Origin: Hymenobacter rubidus
GTDB lineage: Bacteria > Bacteroidota > Bacteroidia > Cytophagales > Hymenobacteraceae
Assembly: GCF_016734815.1 (NCBI RefSeq)
Contig: NZ_JAERQF010000037.1
Location: forward strand, 1 to 53,097
Length of the DNA: 53,097 nt
Direction: 5' to 3'
The position numbers and the translations under genes are program-made. The stretch's first letter is position 1. Every line of letters begins with the position of its first letter. This document shows, in pieces, positions 43,702 to 52,672 of this stretch. The notes under the pieces were generated by a model. It was not told the origin of the DNA. It worked only from the letters and a program-made list of their open reading frames with translations, and ran no database searches.

Positions 43702-43774
43702 TCTGTATCAGGTAGTCGGCAGTCGGATAGAAAGGCCGCCTTTTTTCCGACTAGCTGGCTAATACCAACCCCGA

Positions 43775-44335
43775 ATGAATCCTCAGGAATCTGCCGCCGC
43801 TCCCGAAGCGCCCGTTGCCGAAGACCCGATAAAGGCCCAGAATGCGCAGGTGCTGGCGTTGCTACACCGTTTGTTTGGCGAGGCAACGTTCACCGATGTG
43901 CATGAGCCCTATGGCCTGCTGACGGTGACCACCACGCGGGAGAAAATTCACGAAATCGTCGCCGGCCTGCAGCAGGACCAGGAATTGAAATTCCACTTCC
44001 TGACGACGATGTGCGGCATTAATTACCCTGAAAACGAGGGTAAAGAGCTTGGCATGATTTACCACCTGCACAGCATGACGAAGAACATCCGGCTCCGCCT
44101 GAAAATCTTCTTCCCCATTGCCGACCCGGTGGTGCCAACCATGACCGACCTCTACAACACGGCCAACTGGATGGAGCGCGAGGCCTACGATTTCTTCGGC
44201 ATCATCTTCACCGGCCACCCCAATCTCATTCGCATCCTCAACGTGGAGGACATGGACTACCACCCGATGCGGCGCGAGTACCCCGTGGAAGACGGAACCC
44301 GCGAAGACAAAACCGACCTGTTTTTCGGCCGCTAG
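43775..44335 (+). CDS. nuoC: NADH-quinone oxidoreductase subunit C
   Basis: A 186-residue subunit of the 30-kDa family. IADPVVPTMTDLYNTANWMEREAYDFFGIIFTGHPNLIRIL is the signature, with the ExEAYDFFG core, followed by the YPVED tail. It is separate from nuoD (not fused as in E. coli). The first 30 residues are an acidic Ala/Pro/Glu extension. Confidence 0.94.
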   Translation: MNPQESAAAPEAPVAEDPIKAQNAQVLALLHRLFGEATFTDVHEPYGLLTVTTTREKIHEIVAGLQQDQELKFHFLTTMCGINYPENEGKELGMIYHLHSMTKNIRLRLKIFFPIADPVVPTMTDLYNTANWMEREAYDFFGIIFTGHPNLIRILNVEDMDYHPMRREYPVEDGTREDKTDLFFGR

Positions 44336-44353
44336 GCCCCTGATAATCATATC

Positions 44354-45616
44354 ATGGCAGTAAACGACGCCCTGGCAGGCACCCACAAGATTCAAGAAGA
44401 GGCCGCCGCCCAGCGCCCCGGCCAGTTGATGCCCATTCTCAACGACTTCAGCCAGGAGCTGACGACGCTGAACCTGGGCCCGACGCACCCCGCCACGCAC
44501 GGCATTTTCCAGAACATCCTGCAAATGGATGGCGAGCGCATCGTGTCCGGTGTGCCCACCATCGGCTACATCCACCGCGCTTTCGAGAAGCTGGCCGAAC
44601 GCAAGCCGTTCTACCAGATTACCACCCTCACCGACCGGATGAACTACTGTTCGTCGCCCATCAACAACCTGGGCTGGCACATGACGGTAGAAAAGCTGCT
44701 CGGCGTGACCGTGCCGAAACGTGCGCAGTACATCCGAGTGATTATGATGGAGTTGGCCCGCATTGCCGACCACCTCATCTGCAACTCGATTCTAGGCGTT
44801 GACACGGGCGCTTTCACTGGCTTCCTTTACGTGTTTCAGGAGCGCGAGAAGATTTACGAAATATACGAGGAGGTGTGCGGCGCCCGCCTCACCACCAACA
44901 TGGGCCGCGTGGGCGGTATGGAGCGCGACCTGTCGCCGGCTGCCCTCGACAAGCTCCGCGCATGGCTGAAAAGCTTCCCGGCGGTGATGAAGGAGTTCGA
45001 GAACATGTTCAACCGCAACCGCATTTTCATGGACCGCGTGGTGAACGTGGGCCCAATTTCGGCGGAAAAAGCGTTGAGCTACGGCTTCACCGGTCCCAAC
45101 CTGCGGGCCGCCGGCGTCGATTACGACGTGCGCGCCATGAACCCCTACTCTTCTTACGAAGACTTCGAGTTCGACATTCCAGTGGGCACCAACGGCGACA
45201 CCTACGACCGTTTCATCGTGCGCAACGAGGAAATCTGGCAAAGCCTGCGCATTATCAACCAGGCCGTTGACAAGCTGCCCGATGGCCCCTACCACGCCGA
45301 TGCCCCGCATTACTACCTGCCCACCAAGCCGGAAGTATACAAGAACATGGAGGCCCTGATTTACCACTTCAAAATCGTGATGGGCGAGATTGATGCGCCC
45401 GTTGGCGAGGTATATCACTCCGTGGAAGGCGGCAACGGCGAGTTGGGTTTCTACTTGATTTCAGACGGTGGCCGCACGCCTTATCGCCTACACTTCCGCC
45501 GGCCCTGCTTCATTTATTATCAGGCTTATCCCGAGATGGCCGTGGGCACGACGCTGTCGGATGCCATTGTCATTCTCTCGTCCATGAACGTCATTGCCGG
45601 CGAGCTGGACGCTTAG
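44354..45616 (+). CDS. nuoD: NADH-quinone oxidoreductase subunit D
   Basis: A 420-residue 49-kDa-type subunit lining the quinone site. LNLGPTHPATHGIFQNILQMDGERIV carries the His loop, IGYIHRAFEKLAE follows, and GGRTPYRLHFRRPCF is the C-terminal block. ATG 44354, 18 bp after nuoC. The last residues (SSMNVIAGELDA) are close to the family's usual GEVDR ending. Confidence 0.95.
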   Translation: MAVNDALAGTHKIQEEAAAQRPGQLMPILNDFSQELTTLNLGPTHPATHGIFQNILQMDGERIVSGVPTIGYIHRAFEKLAERKPFYQITTLTDRMNYCSSPINNLGWHMTVEKLLGVTVPKRAQYIRVIMMELARIADHLICNSILGVDTGAFTGFLYVFQEREKIYEIYEEVCGARLTTNMGRVGGMERDLSPAALDKLRAWLKSFPAVMKEFENMFNRNRIFMDRVVNVGPISAEKALSYGFTGPNLRAAGVDYDVRAMNPYSSYEDFEFDIPVGTNGDTYDRFIVRNEEIWQSLRIINQAVDKLPDGPYHADAPHYYLPTKPEVYKNMEALIYHFKIVMGEIDAPVGEVYHSVEGGNGELGFYLISDGGRTPYRLHFRRPCFIYYQAYPEMAVGTTLSDAIVILSSMNVIAGELDA

Positions 45617-45637
45617 TTTTTGTTGAAATTGACTGCT

Positions 45638-46210
45638 ATGGAGCCGACCACCGCGCCCACCAAACCGCAATTCTCTCCCGCCGCCCAGGCGGAAATCAAG
45701 CGCCTGCTCACGCACTATCCGGAAGACCGGAGCAAGTCGGCTCTGTTGCCGATTCTGCACATCGCGCAAGCCGAGTTTGGCGGCTGGGTAAGCCCCGAAG
45801 TACAGGATTTGGTAGCTGAAACCTTGGGTATCAAGCCGATTGAAGTATACGAGGTAGCTACTTTCTACACGCAGTACAACCTGAAACCGGTAGGAAAGCA
45901 CGTGCTGGAAATTTGCCGCACGGGTCCTTGCATGCTGCGCGGGTCCGATGAGCTGACGGCCCACCTGGAGCGCATCACCGGCGCTAAAGTCGGCGGCACC
46001 TCGCCCGACGGTACCTTCACCCTGAAGGAAGTGGAGTGCCTGGCCGCCTGCGGCTTCGCTCCCATCGTGCAGGTGCGCGAGAAATACTACGAGCAGCTCG
46101 ACACACCGGAAGCGGTGGACGCGATGCTGAACGAATTGAAGAGCCTCGTGCATCGACCCATTCTCCCCTGGGAGGAAACGGGCCTGCCGAACTCGCTGAA
46201 GAATTACTAA
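45638..46210 (+). CDS. nuoE: NADH-quinone oxidoreductase subunit E
   Basis: A 190-residue thioredoxin-like subunit with the N1a [2Fe-2S] cluster: CRTGPCMLRGSDE supplies two Cys and ECLAACGFAP two more. VYEVATFYTQYNL is the family signature. ATG 45638 is chosen over the upstream open frame at 45620. The C-terminal tail (RPILPWEETGLPNSLKNY) is longer than in E. coli. Confidence 0.94.
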   Translation: MEPTTAPTKPQFSPAAQAEIKRLLTHYPEDRSKSALLPILHIAQAEFGGWVSPEVQDLVAETLGIKPIEVYEVATFYTQYNLKPVGKHVLEICRTGPCMLRGSDELTAHLERITGAKVGGTSPDGTFTLKEVECLAACGFAPIVQVREKYYEQLDTPEAVDAMLNELKSLVHRPILPWEETGLPNSLKNY

Positions 46211-46240
46211 AAGCTGGCCATCAGCACAACGCTTACCACT

Positions 46241-47581
46241 ATGGGCCGCAAGCTATTAACTGAACATATCAACGTCGAAGGCATCAATACCTTCGAGGTG
46301 TACCGCAAGCACGGCGGTTACCGCTCCGTAGAAAAGGCGCTCAAAACCATGACGCCCGACGAAGTGGTGGAAGAAGTGAAGAAGTCGGGCCTGCGCGGCC
46401 GCGGCGGCGCAGGCTTCCCCACGGGCATGAAGTGGAGCTTCCTGGCCAAGCCGGAGGGCGTGCCGCGCTACCTCGTCTGCAACGCCGACGAATCGGAGCC
46501 TGGCACTTTCAAAGACCGGCAGCTGATGTCGAAACTGCCCCATCTGCTCATCGAGGGCATGATTACGGGCAGCTACGCGCTGGGCGCGCGCACCAGCTAC
46601 ATCTATATCCGCGGCGAGCTGTTGTACGTGTTGCGCATTCTGGAAAAGGCCATTGCTGAAGCCTACGCAGCCGGTTTCCTGGGCGAGAACATTCTTGGCT
46701 CGGGCTACTCGCTCGATTTGCACGTGCACCCCGGTGCCGGCGCCTACATCTGTGGCGAAGAAACTGCGCTGCTGGAGTCGCTGGAAGGCAAACGCGGCAA
46801 CCCACGCAACAAGCCGCCATTCCCTGCCGTGCAGGGCCTTTACGCCCGCCCCACGGTGGTGAACAACGTGGAAACCATCGCCGCGGTAGTGCCGATTATC
46901 AACGAAGGCGGTGATGAATACGCCAAGCTGGGCGTAGGCAAAAGCACGGGTACCAAGCTGATTTCGGCTTGCGGCCACCTGAACAAGCCGGGCATCTACG
47001 AAATTGAGTTGGGCGTGCCGGTGGAGGAATTCATCTACTCCGACGAGTACTGCGGCGGCATCTGGAAAGGCCGTGACCTTAAGGCTGTCGTAGCTGGTGG
47101 TTCGTCGGTGCCGATTCTGCCTAAGGAGCTGATTCTGAAAACCGCCGCCGGTGAAAACCGCTTGATGACTTATGAGTCATTGAGCGACGGCGGCTTTGTG
47201 ACGGGCACCATGCTGGGCTCGGGCGGCTTCATTGCGATGGACGAAACGACGTGCATTGTGAAGAACACTTGGAACTTCTCGCGCTTCTACCACCACGAGT
47301 CGTGCGGACAGTGTTCGCCCTGCCGCGAGGGTACGGGCTGGATGGAGAAAGTATTGCACCGCCTAGAACACGGCCACGGTTCGATGCACGACATCGACCT
47401 GCTGGTGAGCGTGGCCAAGCAGATTGAAGGCAACACCATTTGCCCGCTGGGCGAAGCGGCCGCGTGGCCGGTAGCTGCCGCCGTGCGCCACTTCCGCCAC
47501 GAGTTTGAGTGGCACGTGACCCATCCCAAAGAAGCTACGGCTCCCGGCGCGGCCTATCGCGGCCCGGCGGTGCTAGCGTAG
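46241..47581 (+). CDS. nuoF: NADH-quinone oxidoreductase subunit F
   Basis: A 446-residue flavoprotein subunit. GLRGRGGAGFPTGMKWSF binds NADH, YICGEETALLESLEGKRG binds FMN, and SCGQCSPCREGTGWM plus a later Cys in NTICPLGEAAAWP ligate the N3 [4Fe-4S] cluster. It forms the NADH-oxidising site with NuoE. It is followed by a palindrome (copy J), not directly by nuoG. Confidence 0.96.
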   Translation: MGRKLLTEHINVEGINTFEVYRKHGGYRSVEKALKTMTPDEVVEEVKKSGLRGRGGAGFPTGMKWSFLAKPEGVPRYLVCNADESEPGTFKDRQLMSKLPHLLIEGMITGSYALGARTSYIYIRGELLYVLRILEKAIAEAYAAGFLGENILGSGYSLDLHVHPGAGAYICGEETALLESLEGKRGNPRNKPPFPAVQGLYARPTVVNNVETIAAVVPIINEGGDEYAKLGVGKSTGTKLISACGHLNKPGIYEIELGVPVEEFIYSDEYCGGIWKGRDLKAVVAGGSSVPILPKELILKTAAGENRLMTYESLSDGGFVTGTMLGSGGFIAMDETTCIVKNTWNFSRFYHHESCGQCSPCREGTGWMEKVLHRLEHGHGSMHDIDLLVSVAKQIEGNTICPLGEAAAWPVAAAVRHFRHEFEWHVTHPKEATAPGAAYRGPAVLA

Positions 47582-47603
47582 GGGCTATAATGAACGACAA
47601 AAA

Positions 47604-47712
47604 GAACGTCATGCTGAGCGCAGCCGAAGCATCTCTACCGCTTCGTTGAATTGATTGAATTACTTACCCGGTAGAGATGCTTCGACTGCGCTGCGCTTCG
47701 CTCGGCATGACG
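47604..47712. repeat. Dispersed palindrome, copy J (between nuoF and nuoG)
   Basis: The left arm from 47604 (GAACGTCATGCTGAGCGCAG) pairs with 47669-47712. The right arm has a few extra bases (CTGCGCTTCG) that break the pairing near its outer end. The flanking genes run in the same direction. Confidence 0.85.
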
Positions 47713-47733
47713 ACCTAAATAGAAAACTATCCA

Positions 47734-48750
47734 ATGGCTAAAATAACGTTCGACGGCATTGAGGTGGAAGTTCCGGACGGGACCACCATCCTGAACGCAG
47801 CCCGCCAGATTGGCGGCAGCATCGTGCCGCCCGCCATGTGCTATTACACGCCGCTGAAGGGCTCGGGCGGCAAGTGCCGCGCCTGCTTGGTAAAGGTTTC
47901 GGCCGGCTCGGCCAAAGACCCGCGCCCCATGCCCAAGCTGGTGGCCTCGTGCATCACCACGGTGCAGGACGGCATGGTGGTGGAAAACACCATCAACCAG
48001 CAGGTGATGGACGTGCGCAAGGGCATCGTGGAGATGCTGCTCATCAACCACCCGCTCGATTGTCCGGTGTGCGACCAGGCCGGCGAGTGCAGCCTGCAGG
48101 ACTTCGCCTTCGAGCACGGCGTGAGCACCACCCGCTACGAGGAAGAGCGCCGCACCTTCGAGAAAATCGACATCGGTCCGCTCATTCAGTTGCACATGAC
48201 GCGCTGCATTCTGTGCTACCGCTGCGTGTACACTGCCGACCAGCTCACGCCCGAGCGCGTGCACGGCGTACTGGGCCGCGGCGATGCTTCGGAAATTGGT
48301 ACCTACATCGAGAACATCATCGACAACGAGTTCAGCGGCAACGTCATCGACGTGTGCCCAGTGGGCGCGCTGACTGACAAAACCTTCCGCTTCAAGCAGC
48401 GCGTGTGGTTCACAAAACCCGTAGACGCCCACCGCGACTGCACTACCGACAAGTGTAATGGCCGGGTGACCCTCTGGTACAAAGGCAAAGATGTGCTGCG
48501 CGTAACGGCCCGCAAGGATGCCTACGGTGAAGTGAAGGAGTGGATTTGCAACACCTGCCGCTTCGACAAAAAGGAAACTTCGGACTGGGTACTCGAAGGC
48601 CCGGCGCACATCAGCCGCGCCTCGGTTATCGCCCAGAACCACTACGAATTGCCGGTGGTTAACCCGCAGGTGATTCAGGATTTGCCCGAAAGCACTACCC
48701 GTGAACTGGAGCGCAACCCGCCGTTGCGGTTGGGCGGTTTAAATAATTAA
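47734..48750 (+). CDS. nuoG: NADH-quinone oxidoreductase subunit G, short form
   Basis: A 338-residue protein. An N-terminal [2Fe-2S] domain (PAMCYYTPLKGSGGKCRACLVKV and the Cys in VASCITT) is followed by the His/Cys [4Fe-4S] loop (HPLDCPVCDQAGECSLQDFAF) and a two-cluster domain (TRCILCYRCVYTADQ, VIDVCPVGALTDKTFRF). A final region WICNTCRFDKK begins what in E. coli leads into the roughly 600-residue molybdopterin-oxidoreductase domain. That domain is missing and the frame ends naturally. Short NuoG is normal for aerobic Bacteroidota, so this is not a truncation mutation. ATG 47734. Confidence 0.93.
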   Translation: MAKITFDGIEVEVPDGTTILNAARQIGGSIVPPAMCYYTPLKGSGGKCRACLVKVSAGSAKDPRPMPKLVASCITTVQDGMVVENTINQQVMDVRKGIVEMLLINHPLDCPVCDQAGECSLQDFAFEHGVSTTRYEEERRTFEKIDIGPLIQLHMTRCILCYRCVYTADQLTPERVHGVLGRGDASEIGTYIENIIDNEFSGNVIDVCPVGALTDKTFRFKQRVWFTKPVDAHRDCTTDKCNGRVTLWYKGKDVLRVTARKDAYGEVKEWICNTCRFDKKETSDWVLEGPAHISRASVIAQNHYELPVVNPQVIQDLPESTTRELERNPPLRLGGLNN

Positions 48751-48757
48751 AATCGTC

Positions 48758-48863
48758 TGTCATGCTGACGAAGGAAGCATCTTATCACCGCTGCCTTCGT
48801 CAGAAATACTAACTCAATAGCTGCGCGGACGTGATAAGATGCTTCGTTCCGCTCAGCATGACA
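48758..48863. repeat. Dispersed palindrome, copy K (between nuoG and nuoH)
   Basis: Left arm 48758-48788 (TGTCATGCTGACGAAGGAAG start) and right arm 48831-48863 pair imperfectly. A second hairpin, CTGACGAAGG with CCTTCGTCAG, is nested in the left half. The sequence is closely similar to copy L. Confidence 0.85.
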
Positions 48864-48871
48864 CATAAAAT

Positions 48872-49951
48872 ATGACTCTCCCCGTTCTGGGCTGGCAAGG
48901 CCTCGTCGTTCTGGCAACCTTCGGCATTTCGCTGCTGATTGCCACGTATTGCACCTACGCCGAGCGCGTAATTGCCGCATTTCTGCAGGACCGGGTGGGC
49001 CCGGACCGCGCCGGCCCCTTCGGCCTGCTGCAGCCGCTGGCCGATGCTGTGAAGCTCTTCACCAAAGAAGAATTCTTCCCTGCCGGAGCCAACCGGGCGC
49101 TGTTCGTATTCGGCCCTTGTCTGGCCATGATTACGGCCCTGATGTCGTCGGCGGTGATTCCGTTCGGCAACTTCCTGCAGTTCGGCGATACCATCGTGCA
49201 CCTGCAGGGCATCGAAATCAACGTGGGCATGCTCTACGTGTTCGGCATTGTGTCGCTCGGCGTGTACGGCATCATGATTGGCGGCTGGGCTTCGAACAAC
49301 AAGTTTTCGCTGCTGGGCGCCATCCGCGCGGCCTCGCAAAACATCAGCTATGAACTGGCCATGGGCTTGGCGCTGATTGCTGTGCTAATGATGTCGGGCA
49401 CGCTTTCGCTGCGCGAAATCACGCTGCAGCAGTCGGTAGCCGGCGAGTGGCATTTCTGGAACATTGCCAAGCAGCCGCTGGGCTTTCTCATCTTCATCGT
49501 CTGCGCGTTTGCCGAGACGAACCGCACGCCCTTCGACCTGCCCGAGTGCGAAACCGAATTGATTGGCGGCTACCACACCGAGTATAGCTCCATGAAAATG
49601 GGCCTGTACCTGTTTGCTGAGTACATCAACGTATTTGTGGCGTCGGCCGTGATGAGCGTGCTGTACTTCGGTGGCTTCAACTTTCCGTTCCAGTACGAGC
49701 TGCGCGATTGGTTGGTATCGAGCCGCGGCCTGGAGCTGGTAACGGCCCAGAACATTATCACCATTCTCGGGCTGGTGGGCTTGTTTGGCAAAATCTTCGC
49801 CTTCATTTTCTTCTTCATGTGGGTGCGCTGGACGCTCCCCCGCTTCCGCTACGACCAGCTGATGCGCCTGGGCTGGACCATCCTCATCCCCCTGGCCATC
49901 CTCAACATCCTGCTGACGGGCGGCCTGATTACGTTCGGCGTAATTAAATAA
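48872..49951 (+). CDS. nuoH: NADH-quinone oxidoreductase subunit H
   Basis: A 359-residue membrane subunit with eight helices that forms the entrance to the quinone chamber. YAERVIAAFLQDRVGPDRAGPFGLLQPLADAVKLFTKEEFFP and FAETNRTPFDLPECETELIGGYHTEYSSMK are the two family signatures, complete with the acidic loop. ATG 48872 is only 8 bp after palindrome copy K, so its ribosome-binding region is short. nuoI follows after 5 bp. Confidence 0.96.
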   Translation: MTLPVLGWQGLVVLATFGISLLIATYCTYAERVIAAFLQDRVGPDRAGPFGLLQPLADAVKLFTKEEFFPAGANRALFVFGPCLAMITALMSSAVIPFGNFLQFGDTIVHLQGIEINVGMLYVFGIVSLGVYGIMIGGWASNNKFSLLGAIRAASQNISYELAMGLALIAVLMMSGTLSLREITLQQSVAGEWHFWNIAKQPLGFLIFIVCAFAETNRTPFDLPECETELIGGYHTEYSSMKMGLYLFAEYINVFVASAVMSVLYFGGFNFPFQYELRDWLVSSRGLELVTAQNIITILGLVGLFGKIFAFIFFFMWVRWTLPRFRYDQLMRLGWTILIPLAILNILLTGGLITFGVIK

Positions 49952-49956
49952 CAACT

Positions 49957-50535
49957 ATGGAATCCTTAAGCAAACGCGCGAAAGTTCTCGAAAAGAAGCC
50001 CATGACCCTGGCCGAGCGGGCCTACCTGCCGGCTATTTTTCAGGGCTTGTCGATTACGATGCAGCACTTTTTCCGGGCGGCGACCAAAAAGCAGGTCACC
50101 ATCCGCTACCCCGAAGAGACGCGCCCCTTTTCCCCCGTGTTCCGCGGCCTGCACGTGCTGAAGCGCGACGAAGCCGGCCGCGAGCGCTGCACCGCCTGCG
50201 GCCTCTGCGCCGTGGCCTGCCCAGCCGAAGCCATTACCATGGTAGCCGGCGAGCGCAAAAAGGGCGAGGAAAACCTCTACCGCGAGGAGAAGTACGCGGT
50301 GAGCTACGAAATCAACATGCTGCGCTGCATCTTCTGCGGCCTGTGTGAGGAAGCTTGCCCGAAAGCCGCTGTGTACCTGCAAGCCGATAAAATGGCCCCG
50401 CCGCGCTTCGAGCGCGACGAGTTCATTTATGGCAAAGACCGGCTGGTGGAACCCGTGACGCCAGACAACCGCTCGAAGCGCGGCATCCAGCTCACGCCCG
50501 AGCAAGCCGATAAGCTGCGCGCGCAGCTGGCGTAA
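49957..50535 (+). CDS. nuoI: NADH-quinone oxidoreductase subunit I
   Basis: A 192-residue TYKY-type subunit with two [4Fe-4S] sites: CTACGLCAVACPAEAI and CIFCGLCEEACPKAAV. The N-terminal helix (YLPAIFQGLSITMQHFF) docks to the membrane arm. It carries electrons from NuoG towards NuoB. ATG 49957. Confidence 0.96.
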   Translation: MESLSKRAKVLEKKPMTLAERAYLPAIFQGLSITMQHFFRAATKKQVTIRYPEETRPFSPVFRGLHVLKRDEAGRERCTACGLCAVACPAEAITMVAGERKKGEENLYREEKYAVSYEINMLRCIFCGLCEEACPKAAVYLQADKMAPPRFERDEFIYGKDRLVEPVTPDNRSKRGIQLTPEQADKLRAQLA

Positions 50536-50540
50536 CCGCT

Positions 50541-50648
50541 TGTCATGCTGACGAAGGAAGCATCTTATCACCGCTGCTTTCGTCAGAATTAGTAATTACA
50601 CCGAGCGGCGCAAGCGTGATAAGATGCTTCGCTGCGCTCAGCATGACA
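50541..50648. repeat. Dispersed palindrome, copy L (between nuoI and nuoJ)
   Basis: 50541-50571 pairs with 50616-50648. The first 45 bp are almost identical to copy K (TGTCATGCTGACGAAGGAAG, then CATCTTATCACCGCTG), indicating recent copying between the two nuo intervals. The right arm ends 6 bp before nuoJ. Confidence 0.85.
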
Positions 50649-50653
50649 AATTC

Positions 50654-51163
50654 ATGTCTCCCCTCTTCCTCTTTCTTTCGTTCGTGGCCCTGCTGAGTGC
50701 ATTGGGCGTGGTGCTGGCCAAAAACCCGGTGCACAGCGTCCTGTTCCTCATCCTCACATTCTTCACGCTTTCGGGCCACTACCTACTGCTGAATGCGCAG
50801 TTTCTGGCGGCGGTGAACATCATCGTGTATGCCGGCGCCATCATGGTGCTGTTCCTGTTCGTGATTATGTTCCTGAACCTGAACGAAGAGACGGAACCGC
50901 ACAAGCCGGCTTTGGCAAAGTTCGCGGCGGCTATTGCCGGCGGCTCGCTGCTGCTGATTCTGGTGGCGGCGCTGCGCAACGTGAGCCCGGCGGGCTACGA
51001 CCCCGCCAGCTTCGACTCGCAAATTGGTATGGTGGACAAGCTAGGCATGGTGCTGTTCCGCGACTATGCGCTGCCGTTTGAGTTGGCTTCCATCCTGCTG
51101 CTGGCCGCCATGGTGGGCTCAGTGATGCTGGGCAAGCGCGAGACGGGGGAACGGAATTTTTAA
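50654..51163 (+). CDS. nuoJ: NADH-quinone oxidoreductase subunit J
   Basis: A 169-residue membrane subunit with five helices. NPVHSVLFLILTFFTLSGHYLLLNAQFLAAVNIIVYAGAIMVLFLFVIMFLNL is the conserved core, including the Tyr/Gly bulge of the third helix, and PFELASILLLAAMVG the last helix. ATG 50654 is used; the open frame upstream runs through palindrome copy L. It is the last nuo gene in the window; a terminator follows and nuoK, L, M and N are absent. Confidence 0.94.
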   Translation: MSPLFLFLSFVALLSALGVVLAKNPVHSVLFLILTFFTLSGHYLLLNAQFLAAVNIIVYAGAIMVLFLFVIMFLNLNEETEPHKPALAKFAAAIAGGSLLLILVAALRNVSPAGYDPASFDSQIGMVDKLGMVLFRDYALPFELASILLLAAMVGSVMLGKRETGERNF

Positions 51164-51178
51164 CGCTGCTCGTTGAAG

Positions 51179-51219
51179 AAACAAAAGAGCCGCACCCAAT
51201 GGGCGCGGCTCTTTTGTTT
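51179..51219. terminator. Bidirectional terminator after nuoJ
   Basis: AAACAAAAGAGCCGC (51179-51193) pairs exactly with GCGGCTCTTTTGTTT (51205-51219). It separates convergent nuoJ and the SWIM gene and ends 2 bp before the latter's stop codon. Confidence 0.88.
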
Positions 51220-51220
51220 C

Positions 51221-52291
51221 TCAGAATTTTTTCTTTGGCTGACGACCACGGCGCTTGGGCGGCAGCGCAGCGGCAGGAGCAACGGCAGGAGCAACGGCAT
51301 TGCGCTTGCGGGGCTTGGGCGGCAGGCCGGTAAATTCTTCGGGAACGATGATAGTGAAACCGGCTTGTTCCAGACTGCTGCGAAGCGCGCGCAATAGACG
51401 GTATTGTTGCATCAGCTCGGAGGCAAACAGCTGTACTTGTGCCGATAAAACCGGTAGCAGAGCCAGGGATTTGAGGCAAGACGTCAGCCGACCATATAAC
51501 AGATGCGTGCGCAGTGATTTATTTTCCAAAAGGCTTTCGAAGCGTTCCATCACGGCGTCGAAGGTGGCTTCGGGTTGGAAACGAGCGGCTTCGCTTAGCA
51601 GAAAAGGTAAGGTATGGCTATCATGAACAGGTGGTTCCTGAAGCCAATTCACCGACAACAGCAGCGGCAGTAAATCAGGGCCCTGCTGCTGTTTCACGAG
51701 CTGTTGGGCTTGCTCGAAGAGTGTGAGCGCCCGGCCCGGCGCTGAGCGCTGGGCGAATTGAGTACGTGGCTTAGCCGGGTGAACTGCCGGTACCAGCCGG
51801 ACAGCTAATGCTTGCTCGTCAAACTCAAAATAAGCCAGAAACCGTCGTAATTGCTTGGGCTTTTGCGCAAGCAGCTGCCGCAGAAAATTCAGTTTCTCTT
51901 TGTCGCTGGTGCGATTCCACGCACCTTGTAGCACGTGCAAGGCCTTTTCAACCTTGCTGATAGGAGCACCTAGTACATCTGGTTTTGCGCTATCCGGCTC
52001 ATCCCCTACCAAATCAAGCACTGCCAGGCCTAAAGCAATGCCGTGCTTACACACATCGCCGTGCTCATACGGACAGTCACATGCCATTTTGGGTGGGCCG
52101 GCAGCCCGGATTTTCAAGCTAACGCGGTACGTATCGGTGCCCCGTACCATGGCCGTGAAAACATTTCCTTCCTGCCGAATGCGGCCCACGGCATCCTCCT
52201 CGTAATAATAGGCGGCACCACGGTCGAAAATCTTGCGTGGTACCAACGCTGCTAAATCATTTTCGGTGAACATGCGAAGGGCGGTTGGCAT
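51221..52291 (-). CDS. SWIM zinc-finger domain protein
   Basis: A 356-residue protein. FTENDLAALVPRKIFDRGAAYYYEEDAVGRI leads into a SWIM zinc finger, CxCx7CxH: Cys71, Cys73, Cys81 and His83 in CDCPYEHGDVCKH. The rest is helical, ending in a basic Pro/Lys/Arg tail (LPPKRRGRQPKKKF). SWIM domains bind DNA or protein and often accompany SNF2 ATPases or MoxR/VWA systems; no such partner is next to it here. ATG 52291 is used; ATG 52273 is possible. Confidence 0.83.
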   Translation of the reverse strand: MPTALRMFTENDLAALVPRKIFDRGAAYYYEEDAVGRIRQEGNVFTAMVRGTDTYRVSLKIRAAGPPKMACDCPYEHGDVCKHGIALGLAVLDLVGDEPDSAKPDVLGAPISKVEKALHVLQGAWNRTSDKEKLNFLRQLLAQKPKQLRRFLAYFEFDEQALAVRLVPAVHPAKPRTQFAQRSAPGRALTLFEQAQQLVKQQQGPDLLPLLLSVNWLQEPPVHDSHTLPFLLSEAARFQPEATFDAVMERFESLLENKSLRTHLLYGRLTSCLKSLALLPVLSAQVQLFASELMQQYRLLRALRSSLEQAGFTIIVPEEFTGLPPKPRKRNAVAPAVAPAAALPPKRRGRQPKKKF

Positions 52292-52445
52292 CGCAATAAA
52301 AATAATGGGCTCACCGATTAATAAGCCACACAACAAAGCCGCGTCCAAGGGGTGCGGCTAAGTTCTTTTTAGCTATAACTTCTAAAATGCAGTACAGTGA
52401 ATAAATCTCCCCTCAATAGCCTCGCCAATAGCGGCAATGCCCTGA

Positions 52446-52634
52446 TTAATTATATGAAACAGCAGCAACAGGGGTATTGGTCTGCGCTACAACCATGGAG
52501 CGGATAGGCATAGAACGGTAGGTAGGCACCCGCATCTTGTGCACCGGGGAAGCTACCAGCTGCGCTTGCATGAGGGAGGCAGTAAGGGCAGTCCAGAACA
52601 GGAAAACGGCGGCGAAGATGTACAGTTTAGACAT
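52446..52634 (-). CDS. Small secreted hypothetical protein
   Basis: A 62-residue protein with a clear signal peptide (MSKLYIFAAVFLFWTALTAS, then LMQAQ) and a mature part of about 37 residues rich in Val, Arg and Pro (VHKMRVPTYRSMPIRSMVVAQ). I do not recognise a family. A -7 box (52665-52672) at a suitable distance supports expression. It has no operon partners. Confidence 0.5.
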   Translation of the reverse strand: MSKLYIFAAVFLFWTALTASLMQAQLVASPVHKMRVPTYRSMPIRSMVVAQTNTPVAAVSYN

Positions 52635-52664
52635 GGGTGCGGGTGTTGAAGTGGTTAACTGATA

Positions 52665-52672
52665 CAAACCTA
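52665..52672 (-). promoter_or_regulatory. -7 promoter box for the small secreted protein
   Basis: CAAACCTA on the plus strand reads TAGGTTTG on the minus strand, matching TAnnTTTG, about 30 bp upstream of ATG 52634. Confidence 0.45.

Noticed and set aside
47734..48750. nuoG as a truncated pseudogene
   Set aside because: The protein is short compared with E. coli NuoG, but all N-terminal cluster ligands are intact and a short form is normal in aerobic Bacteroidota.
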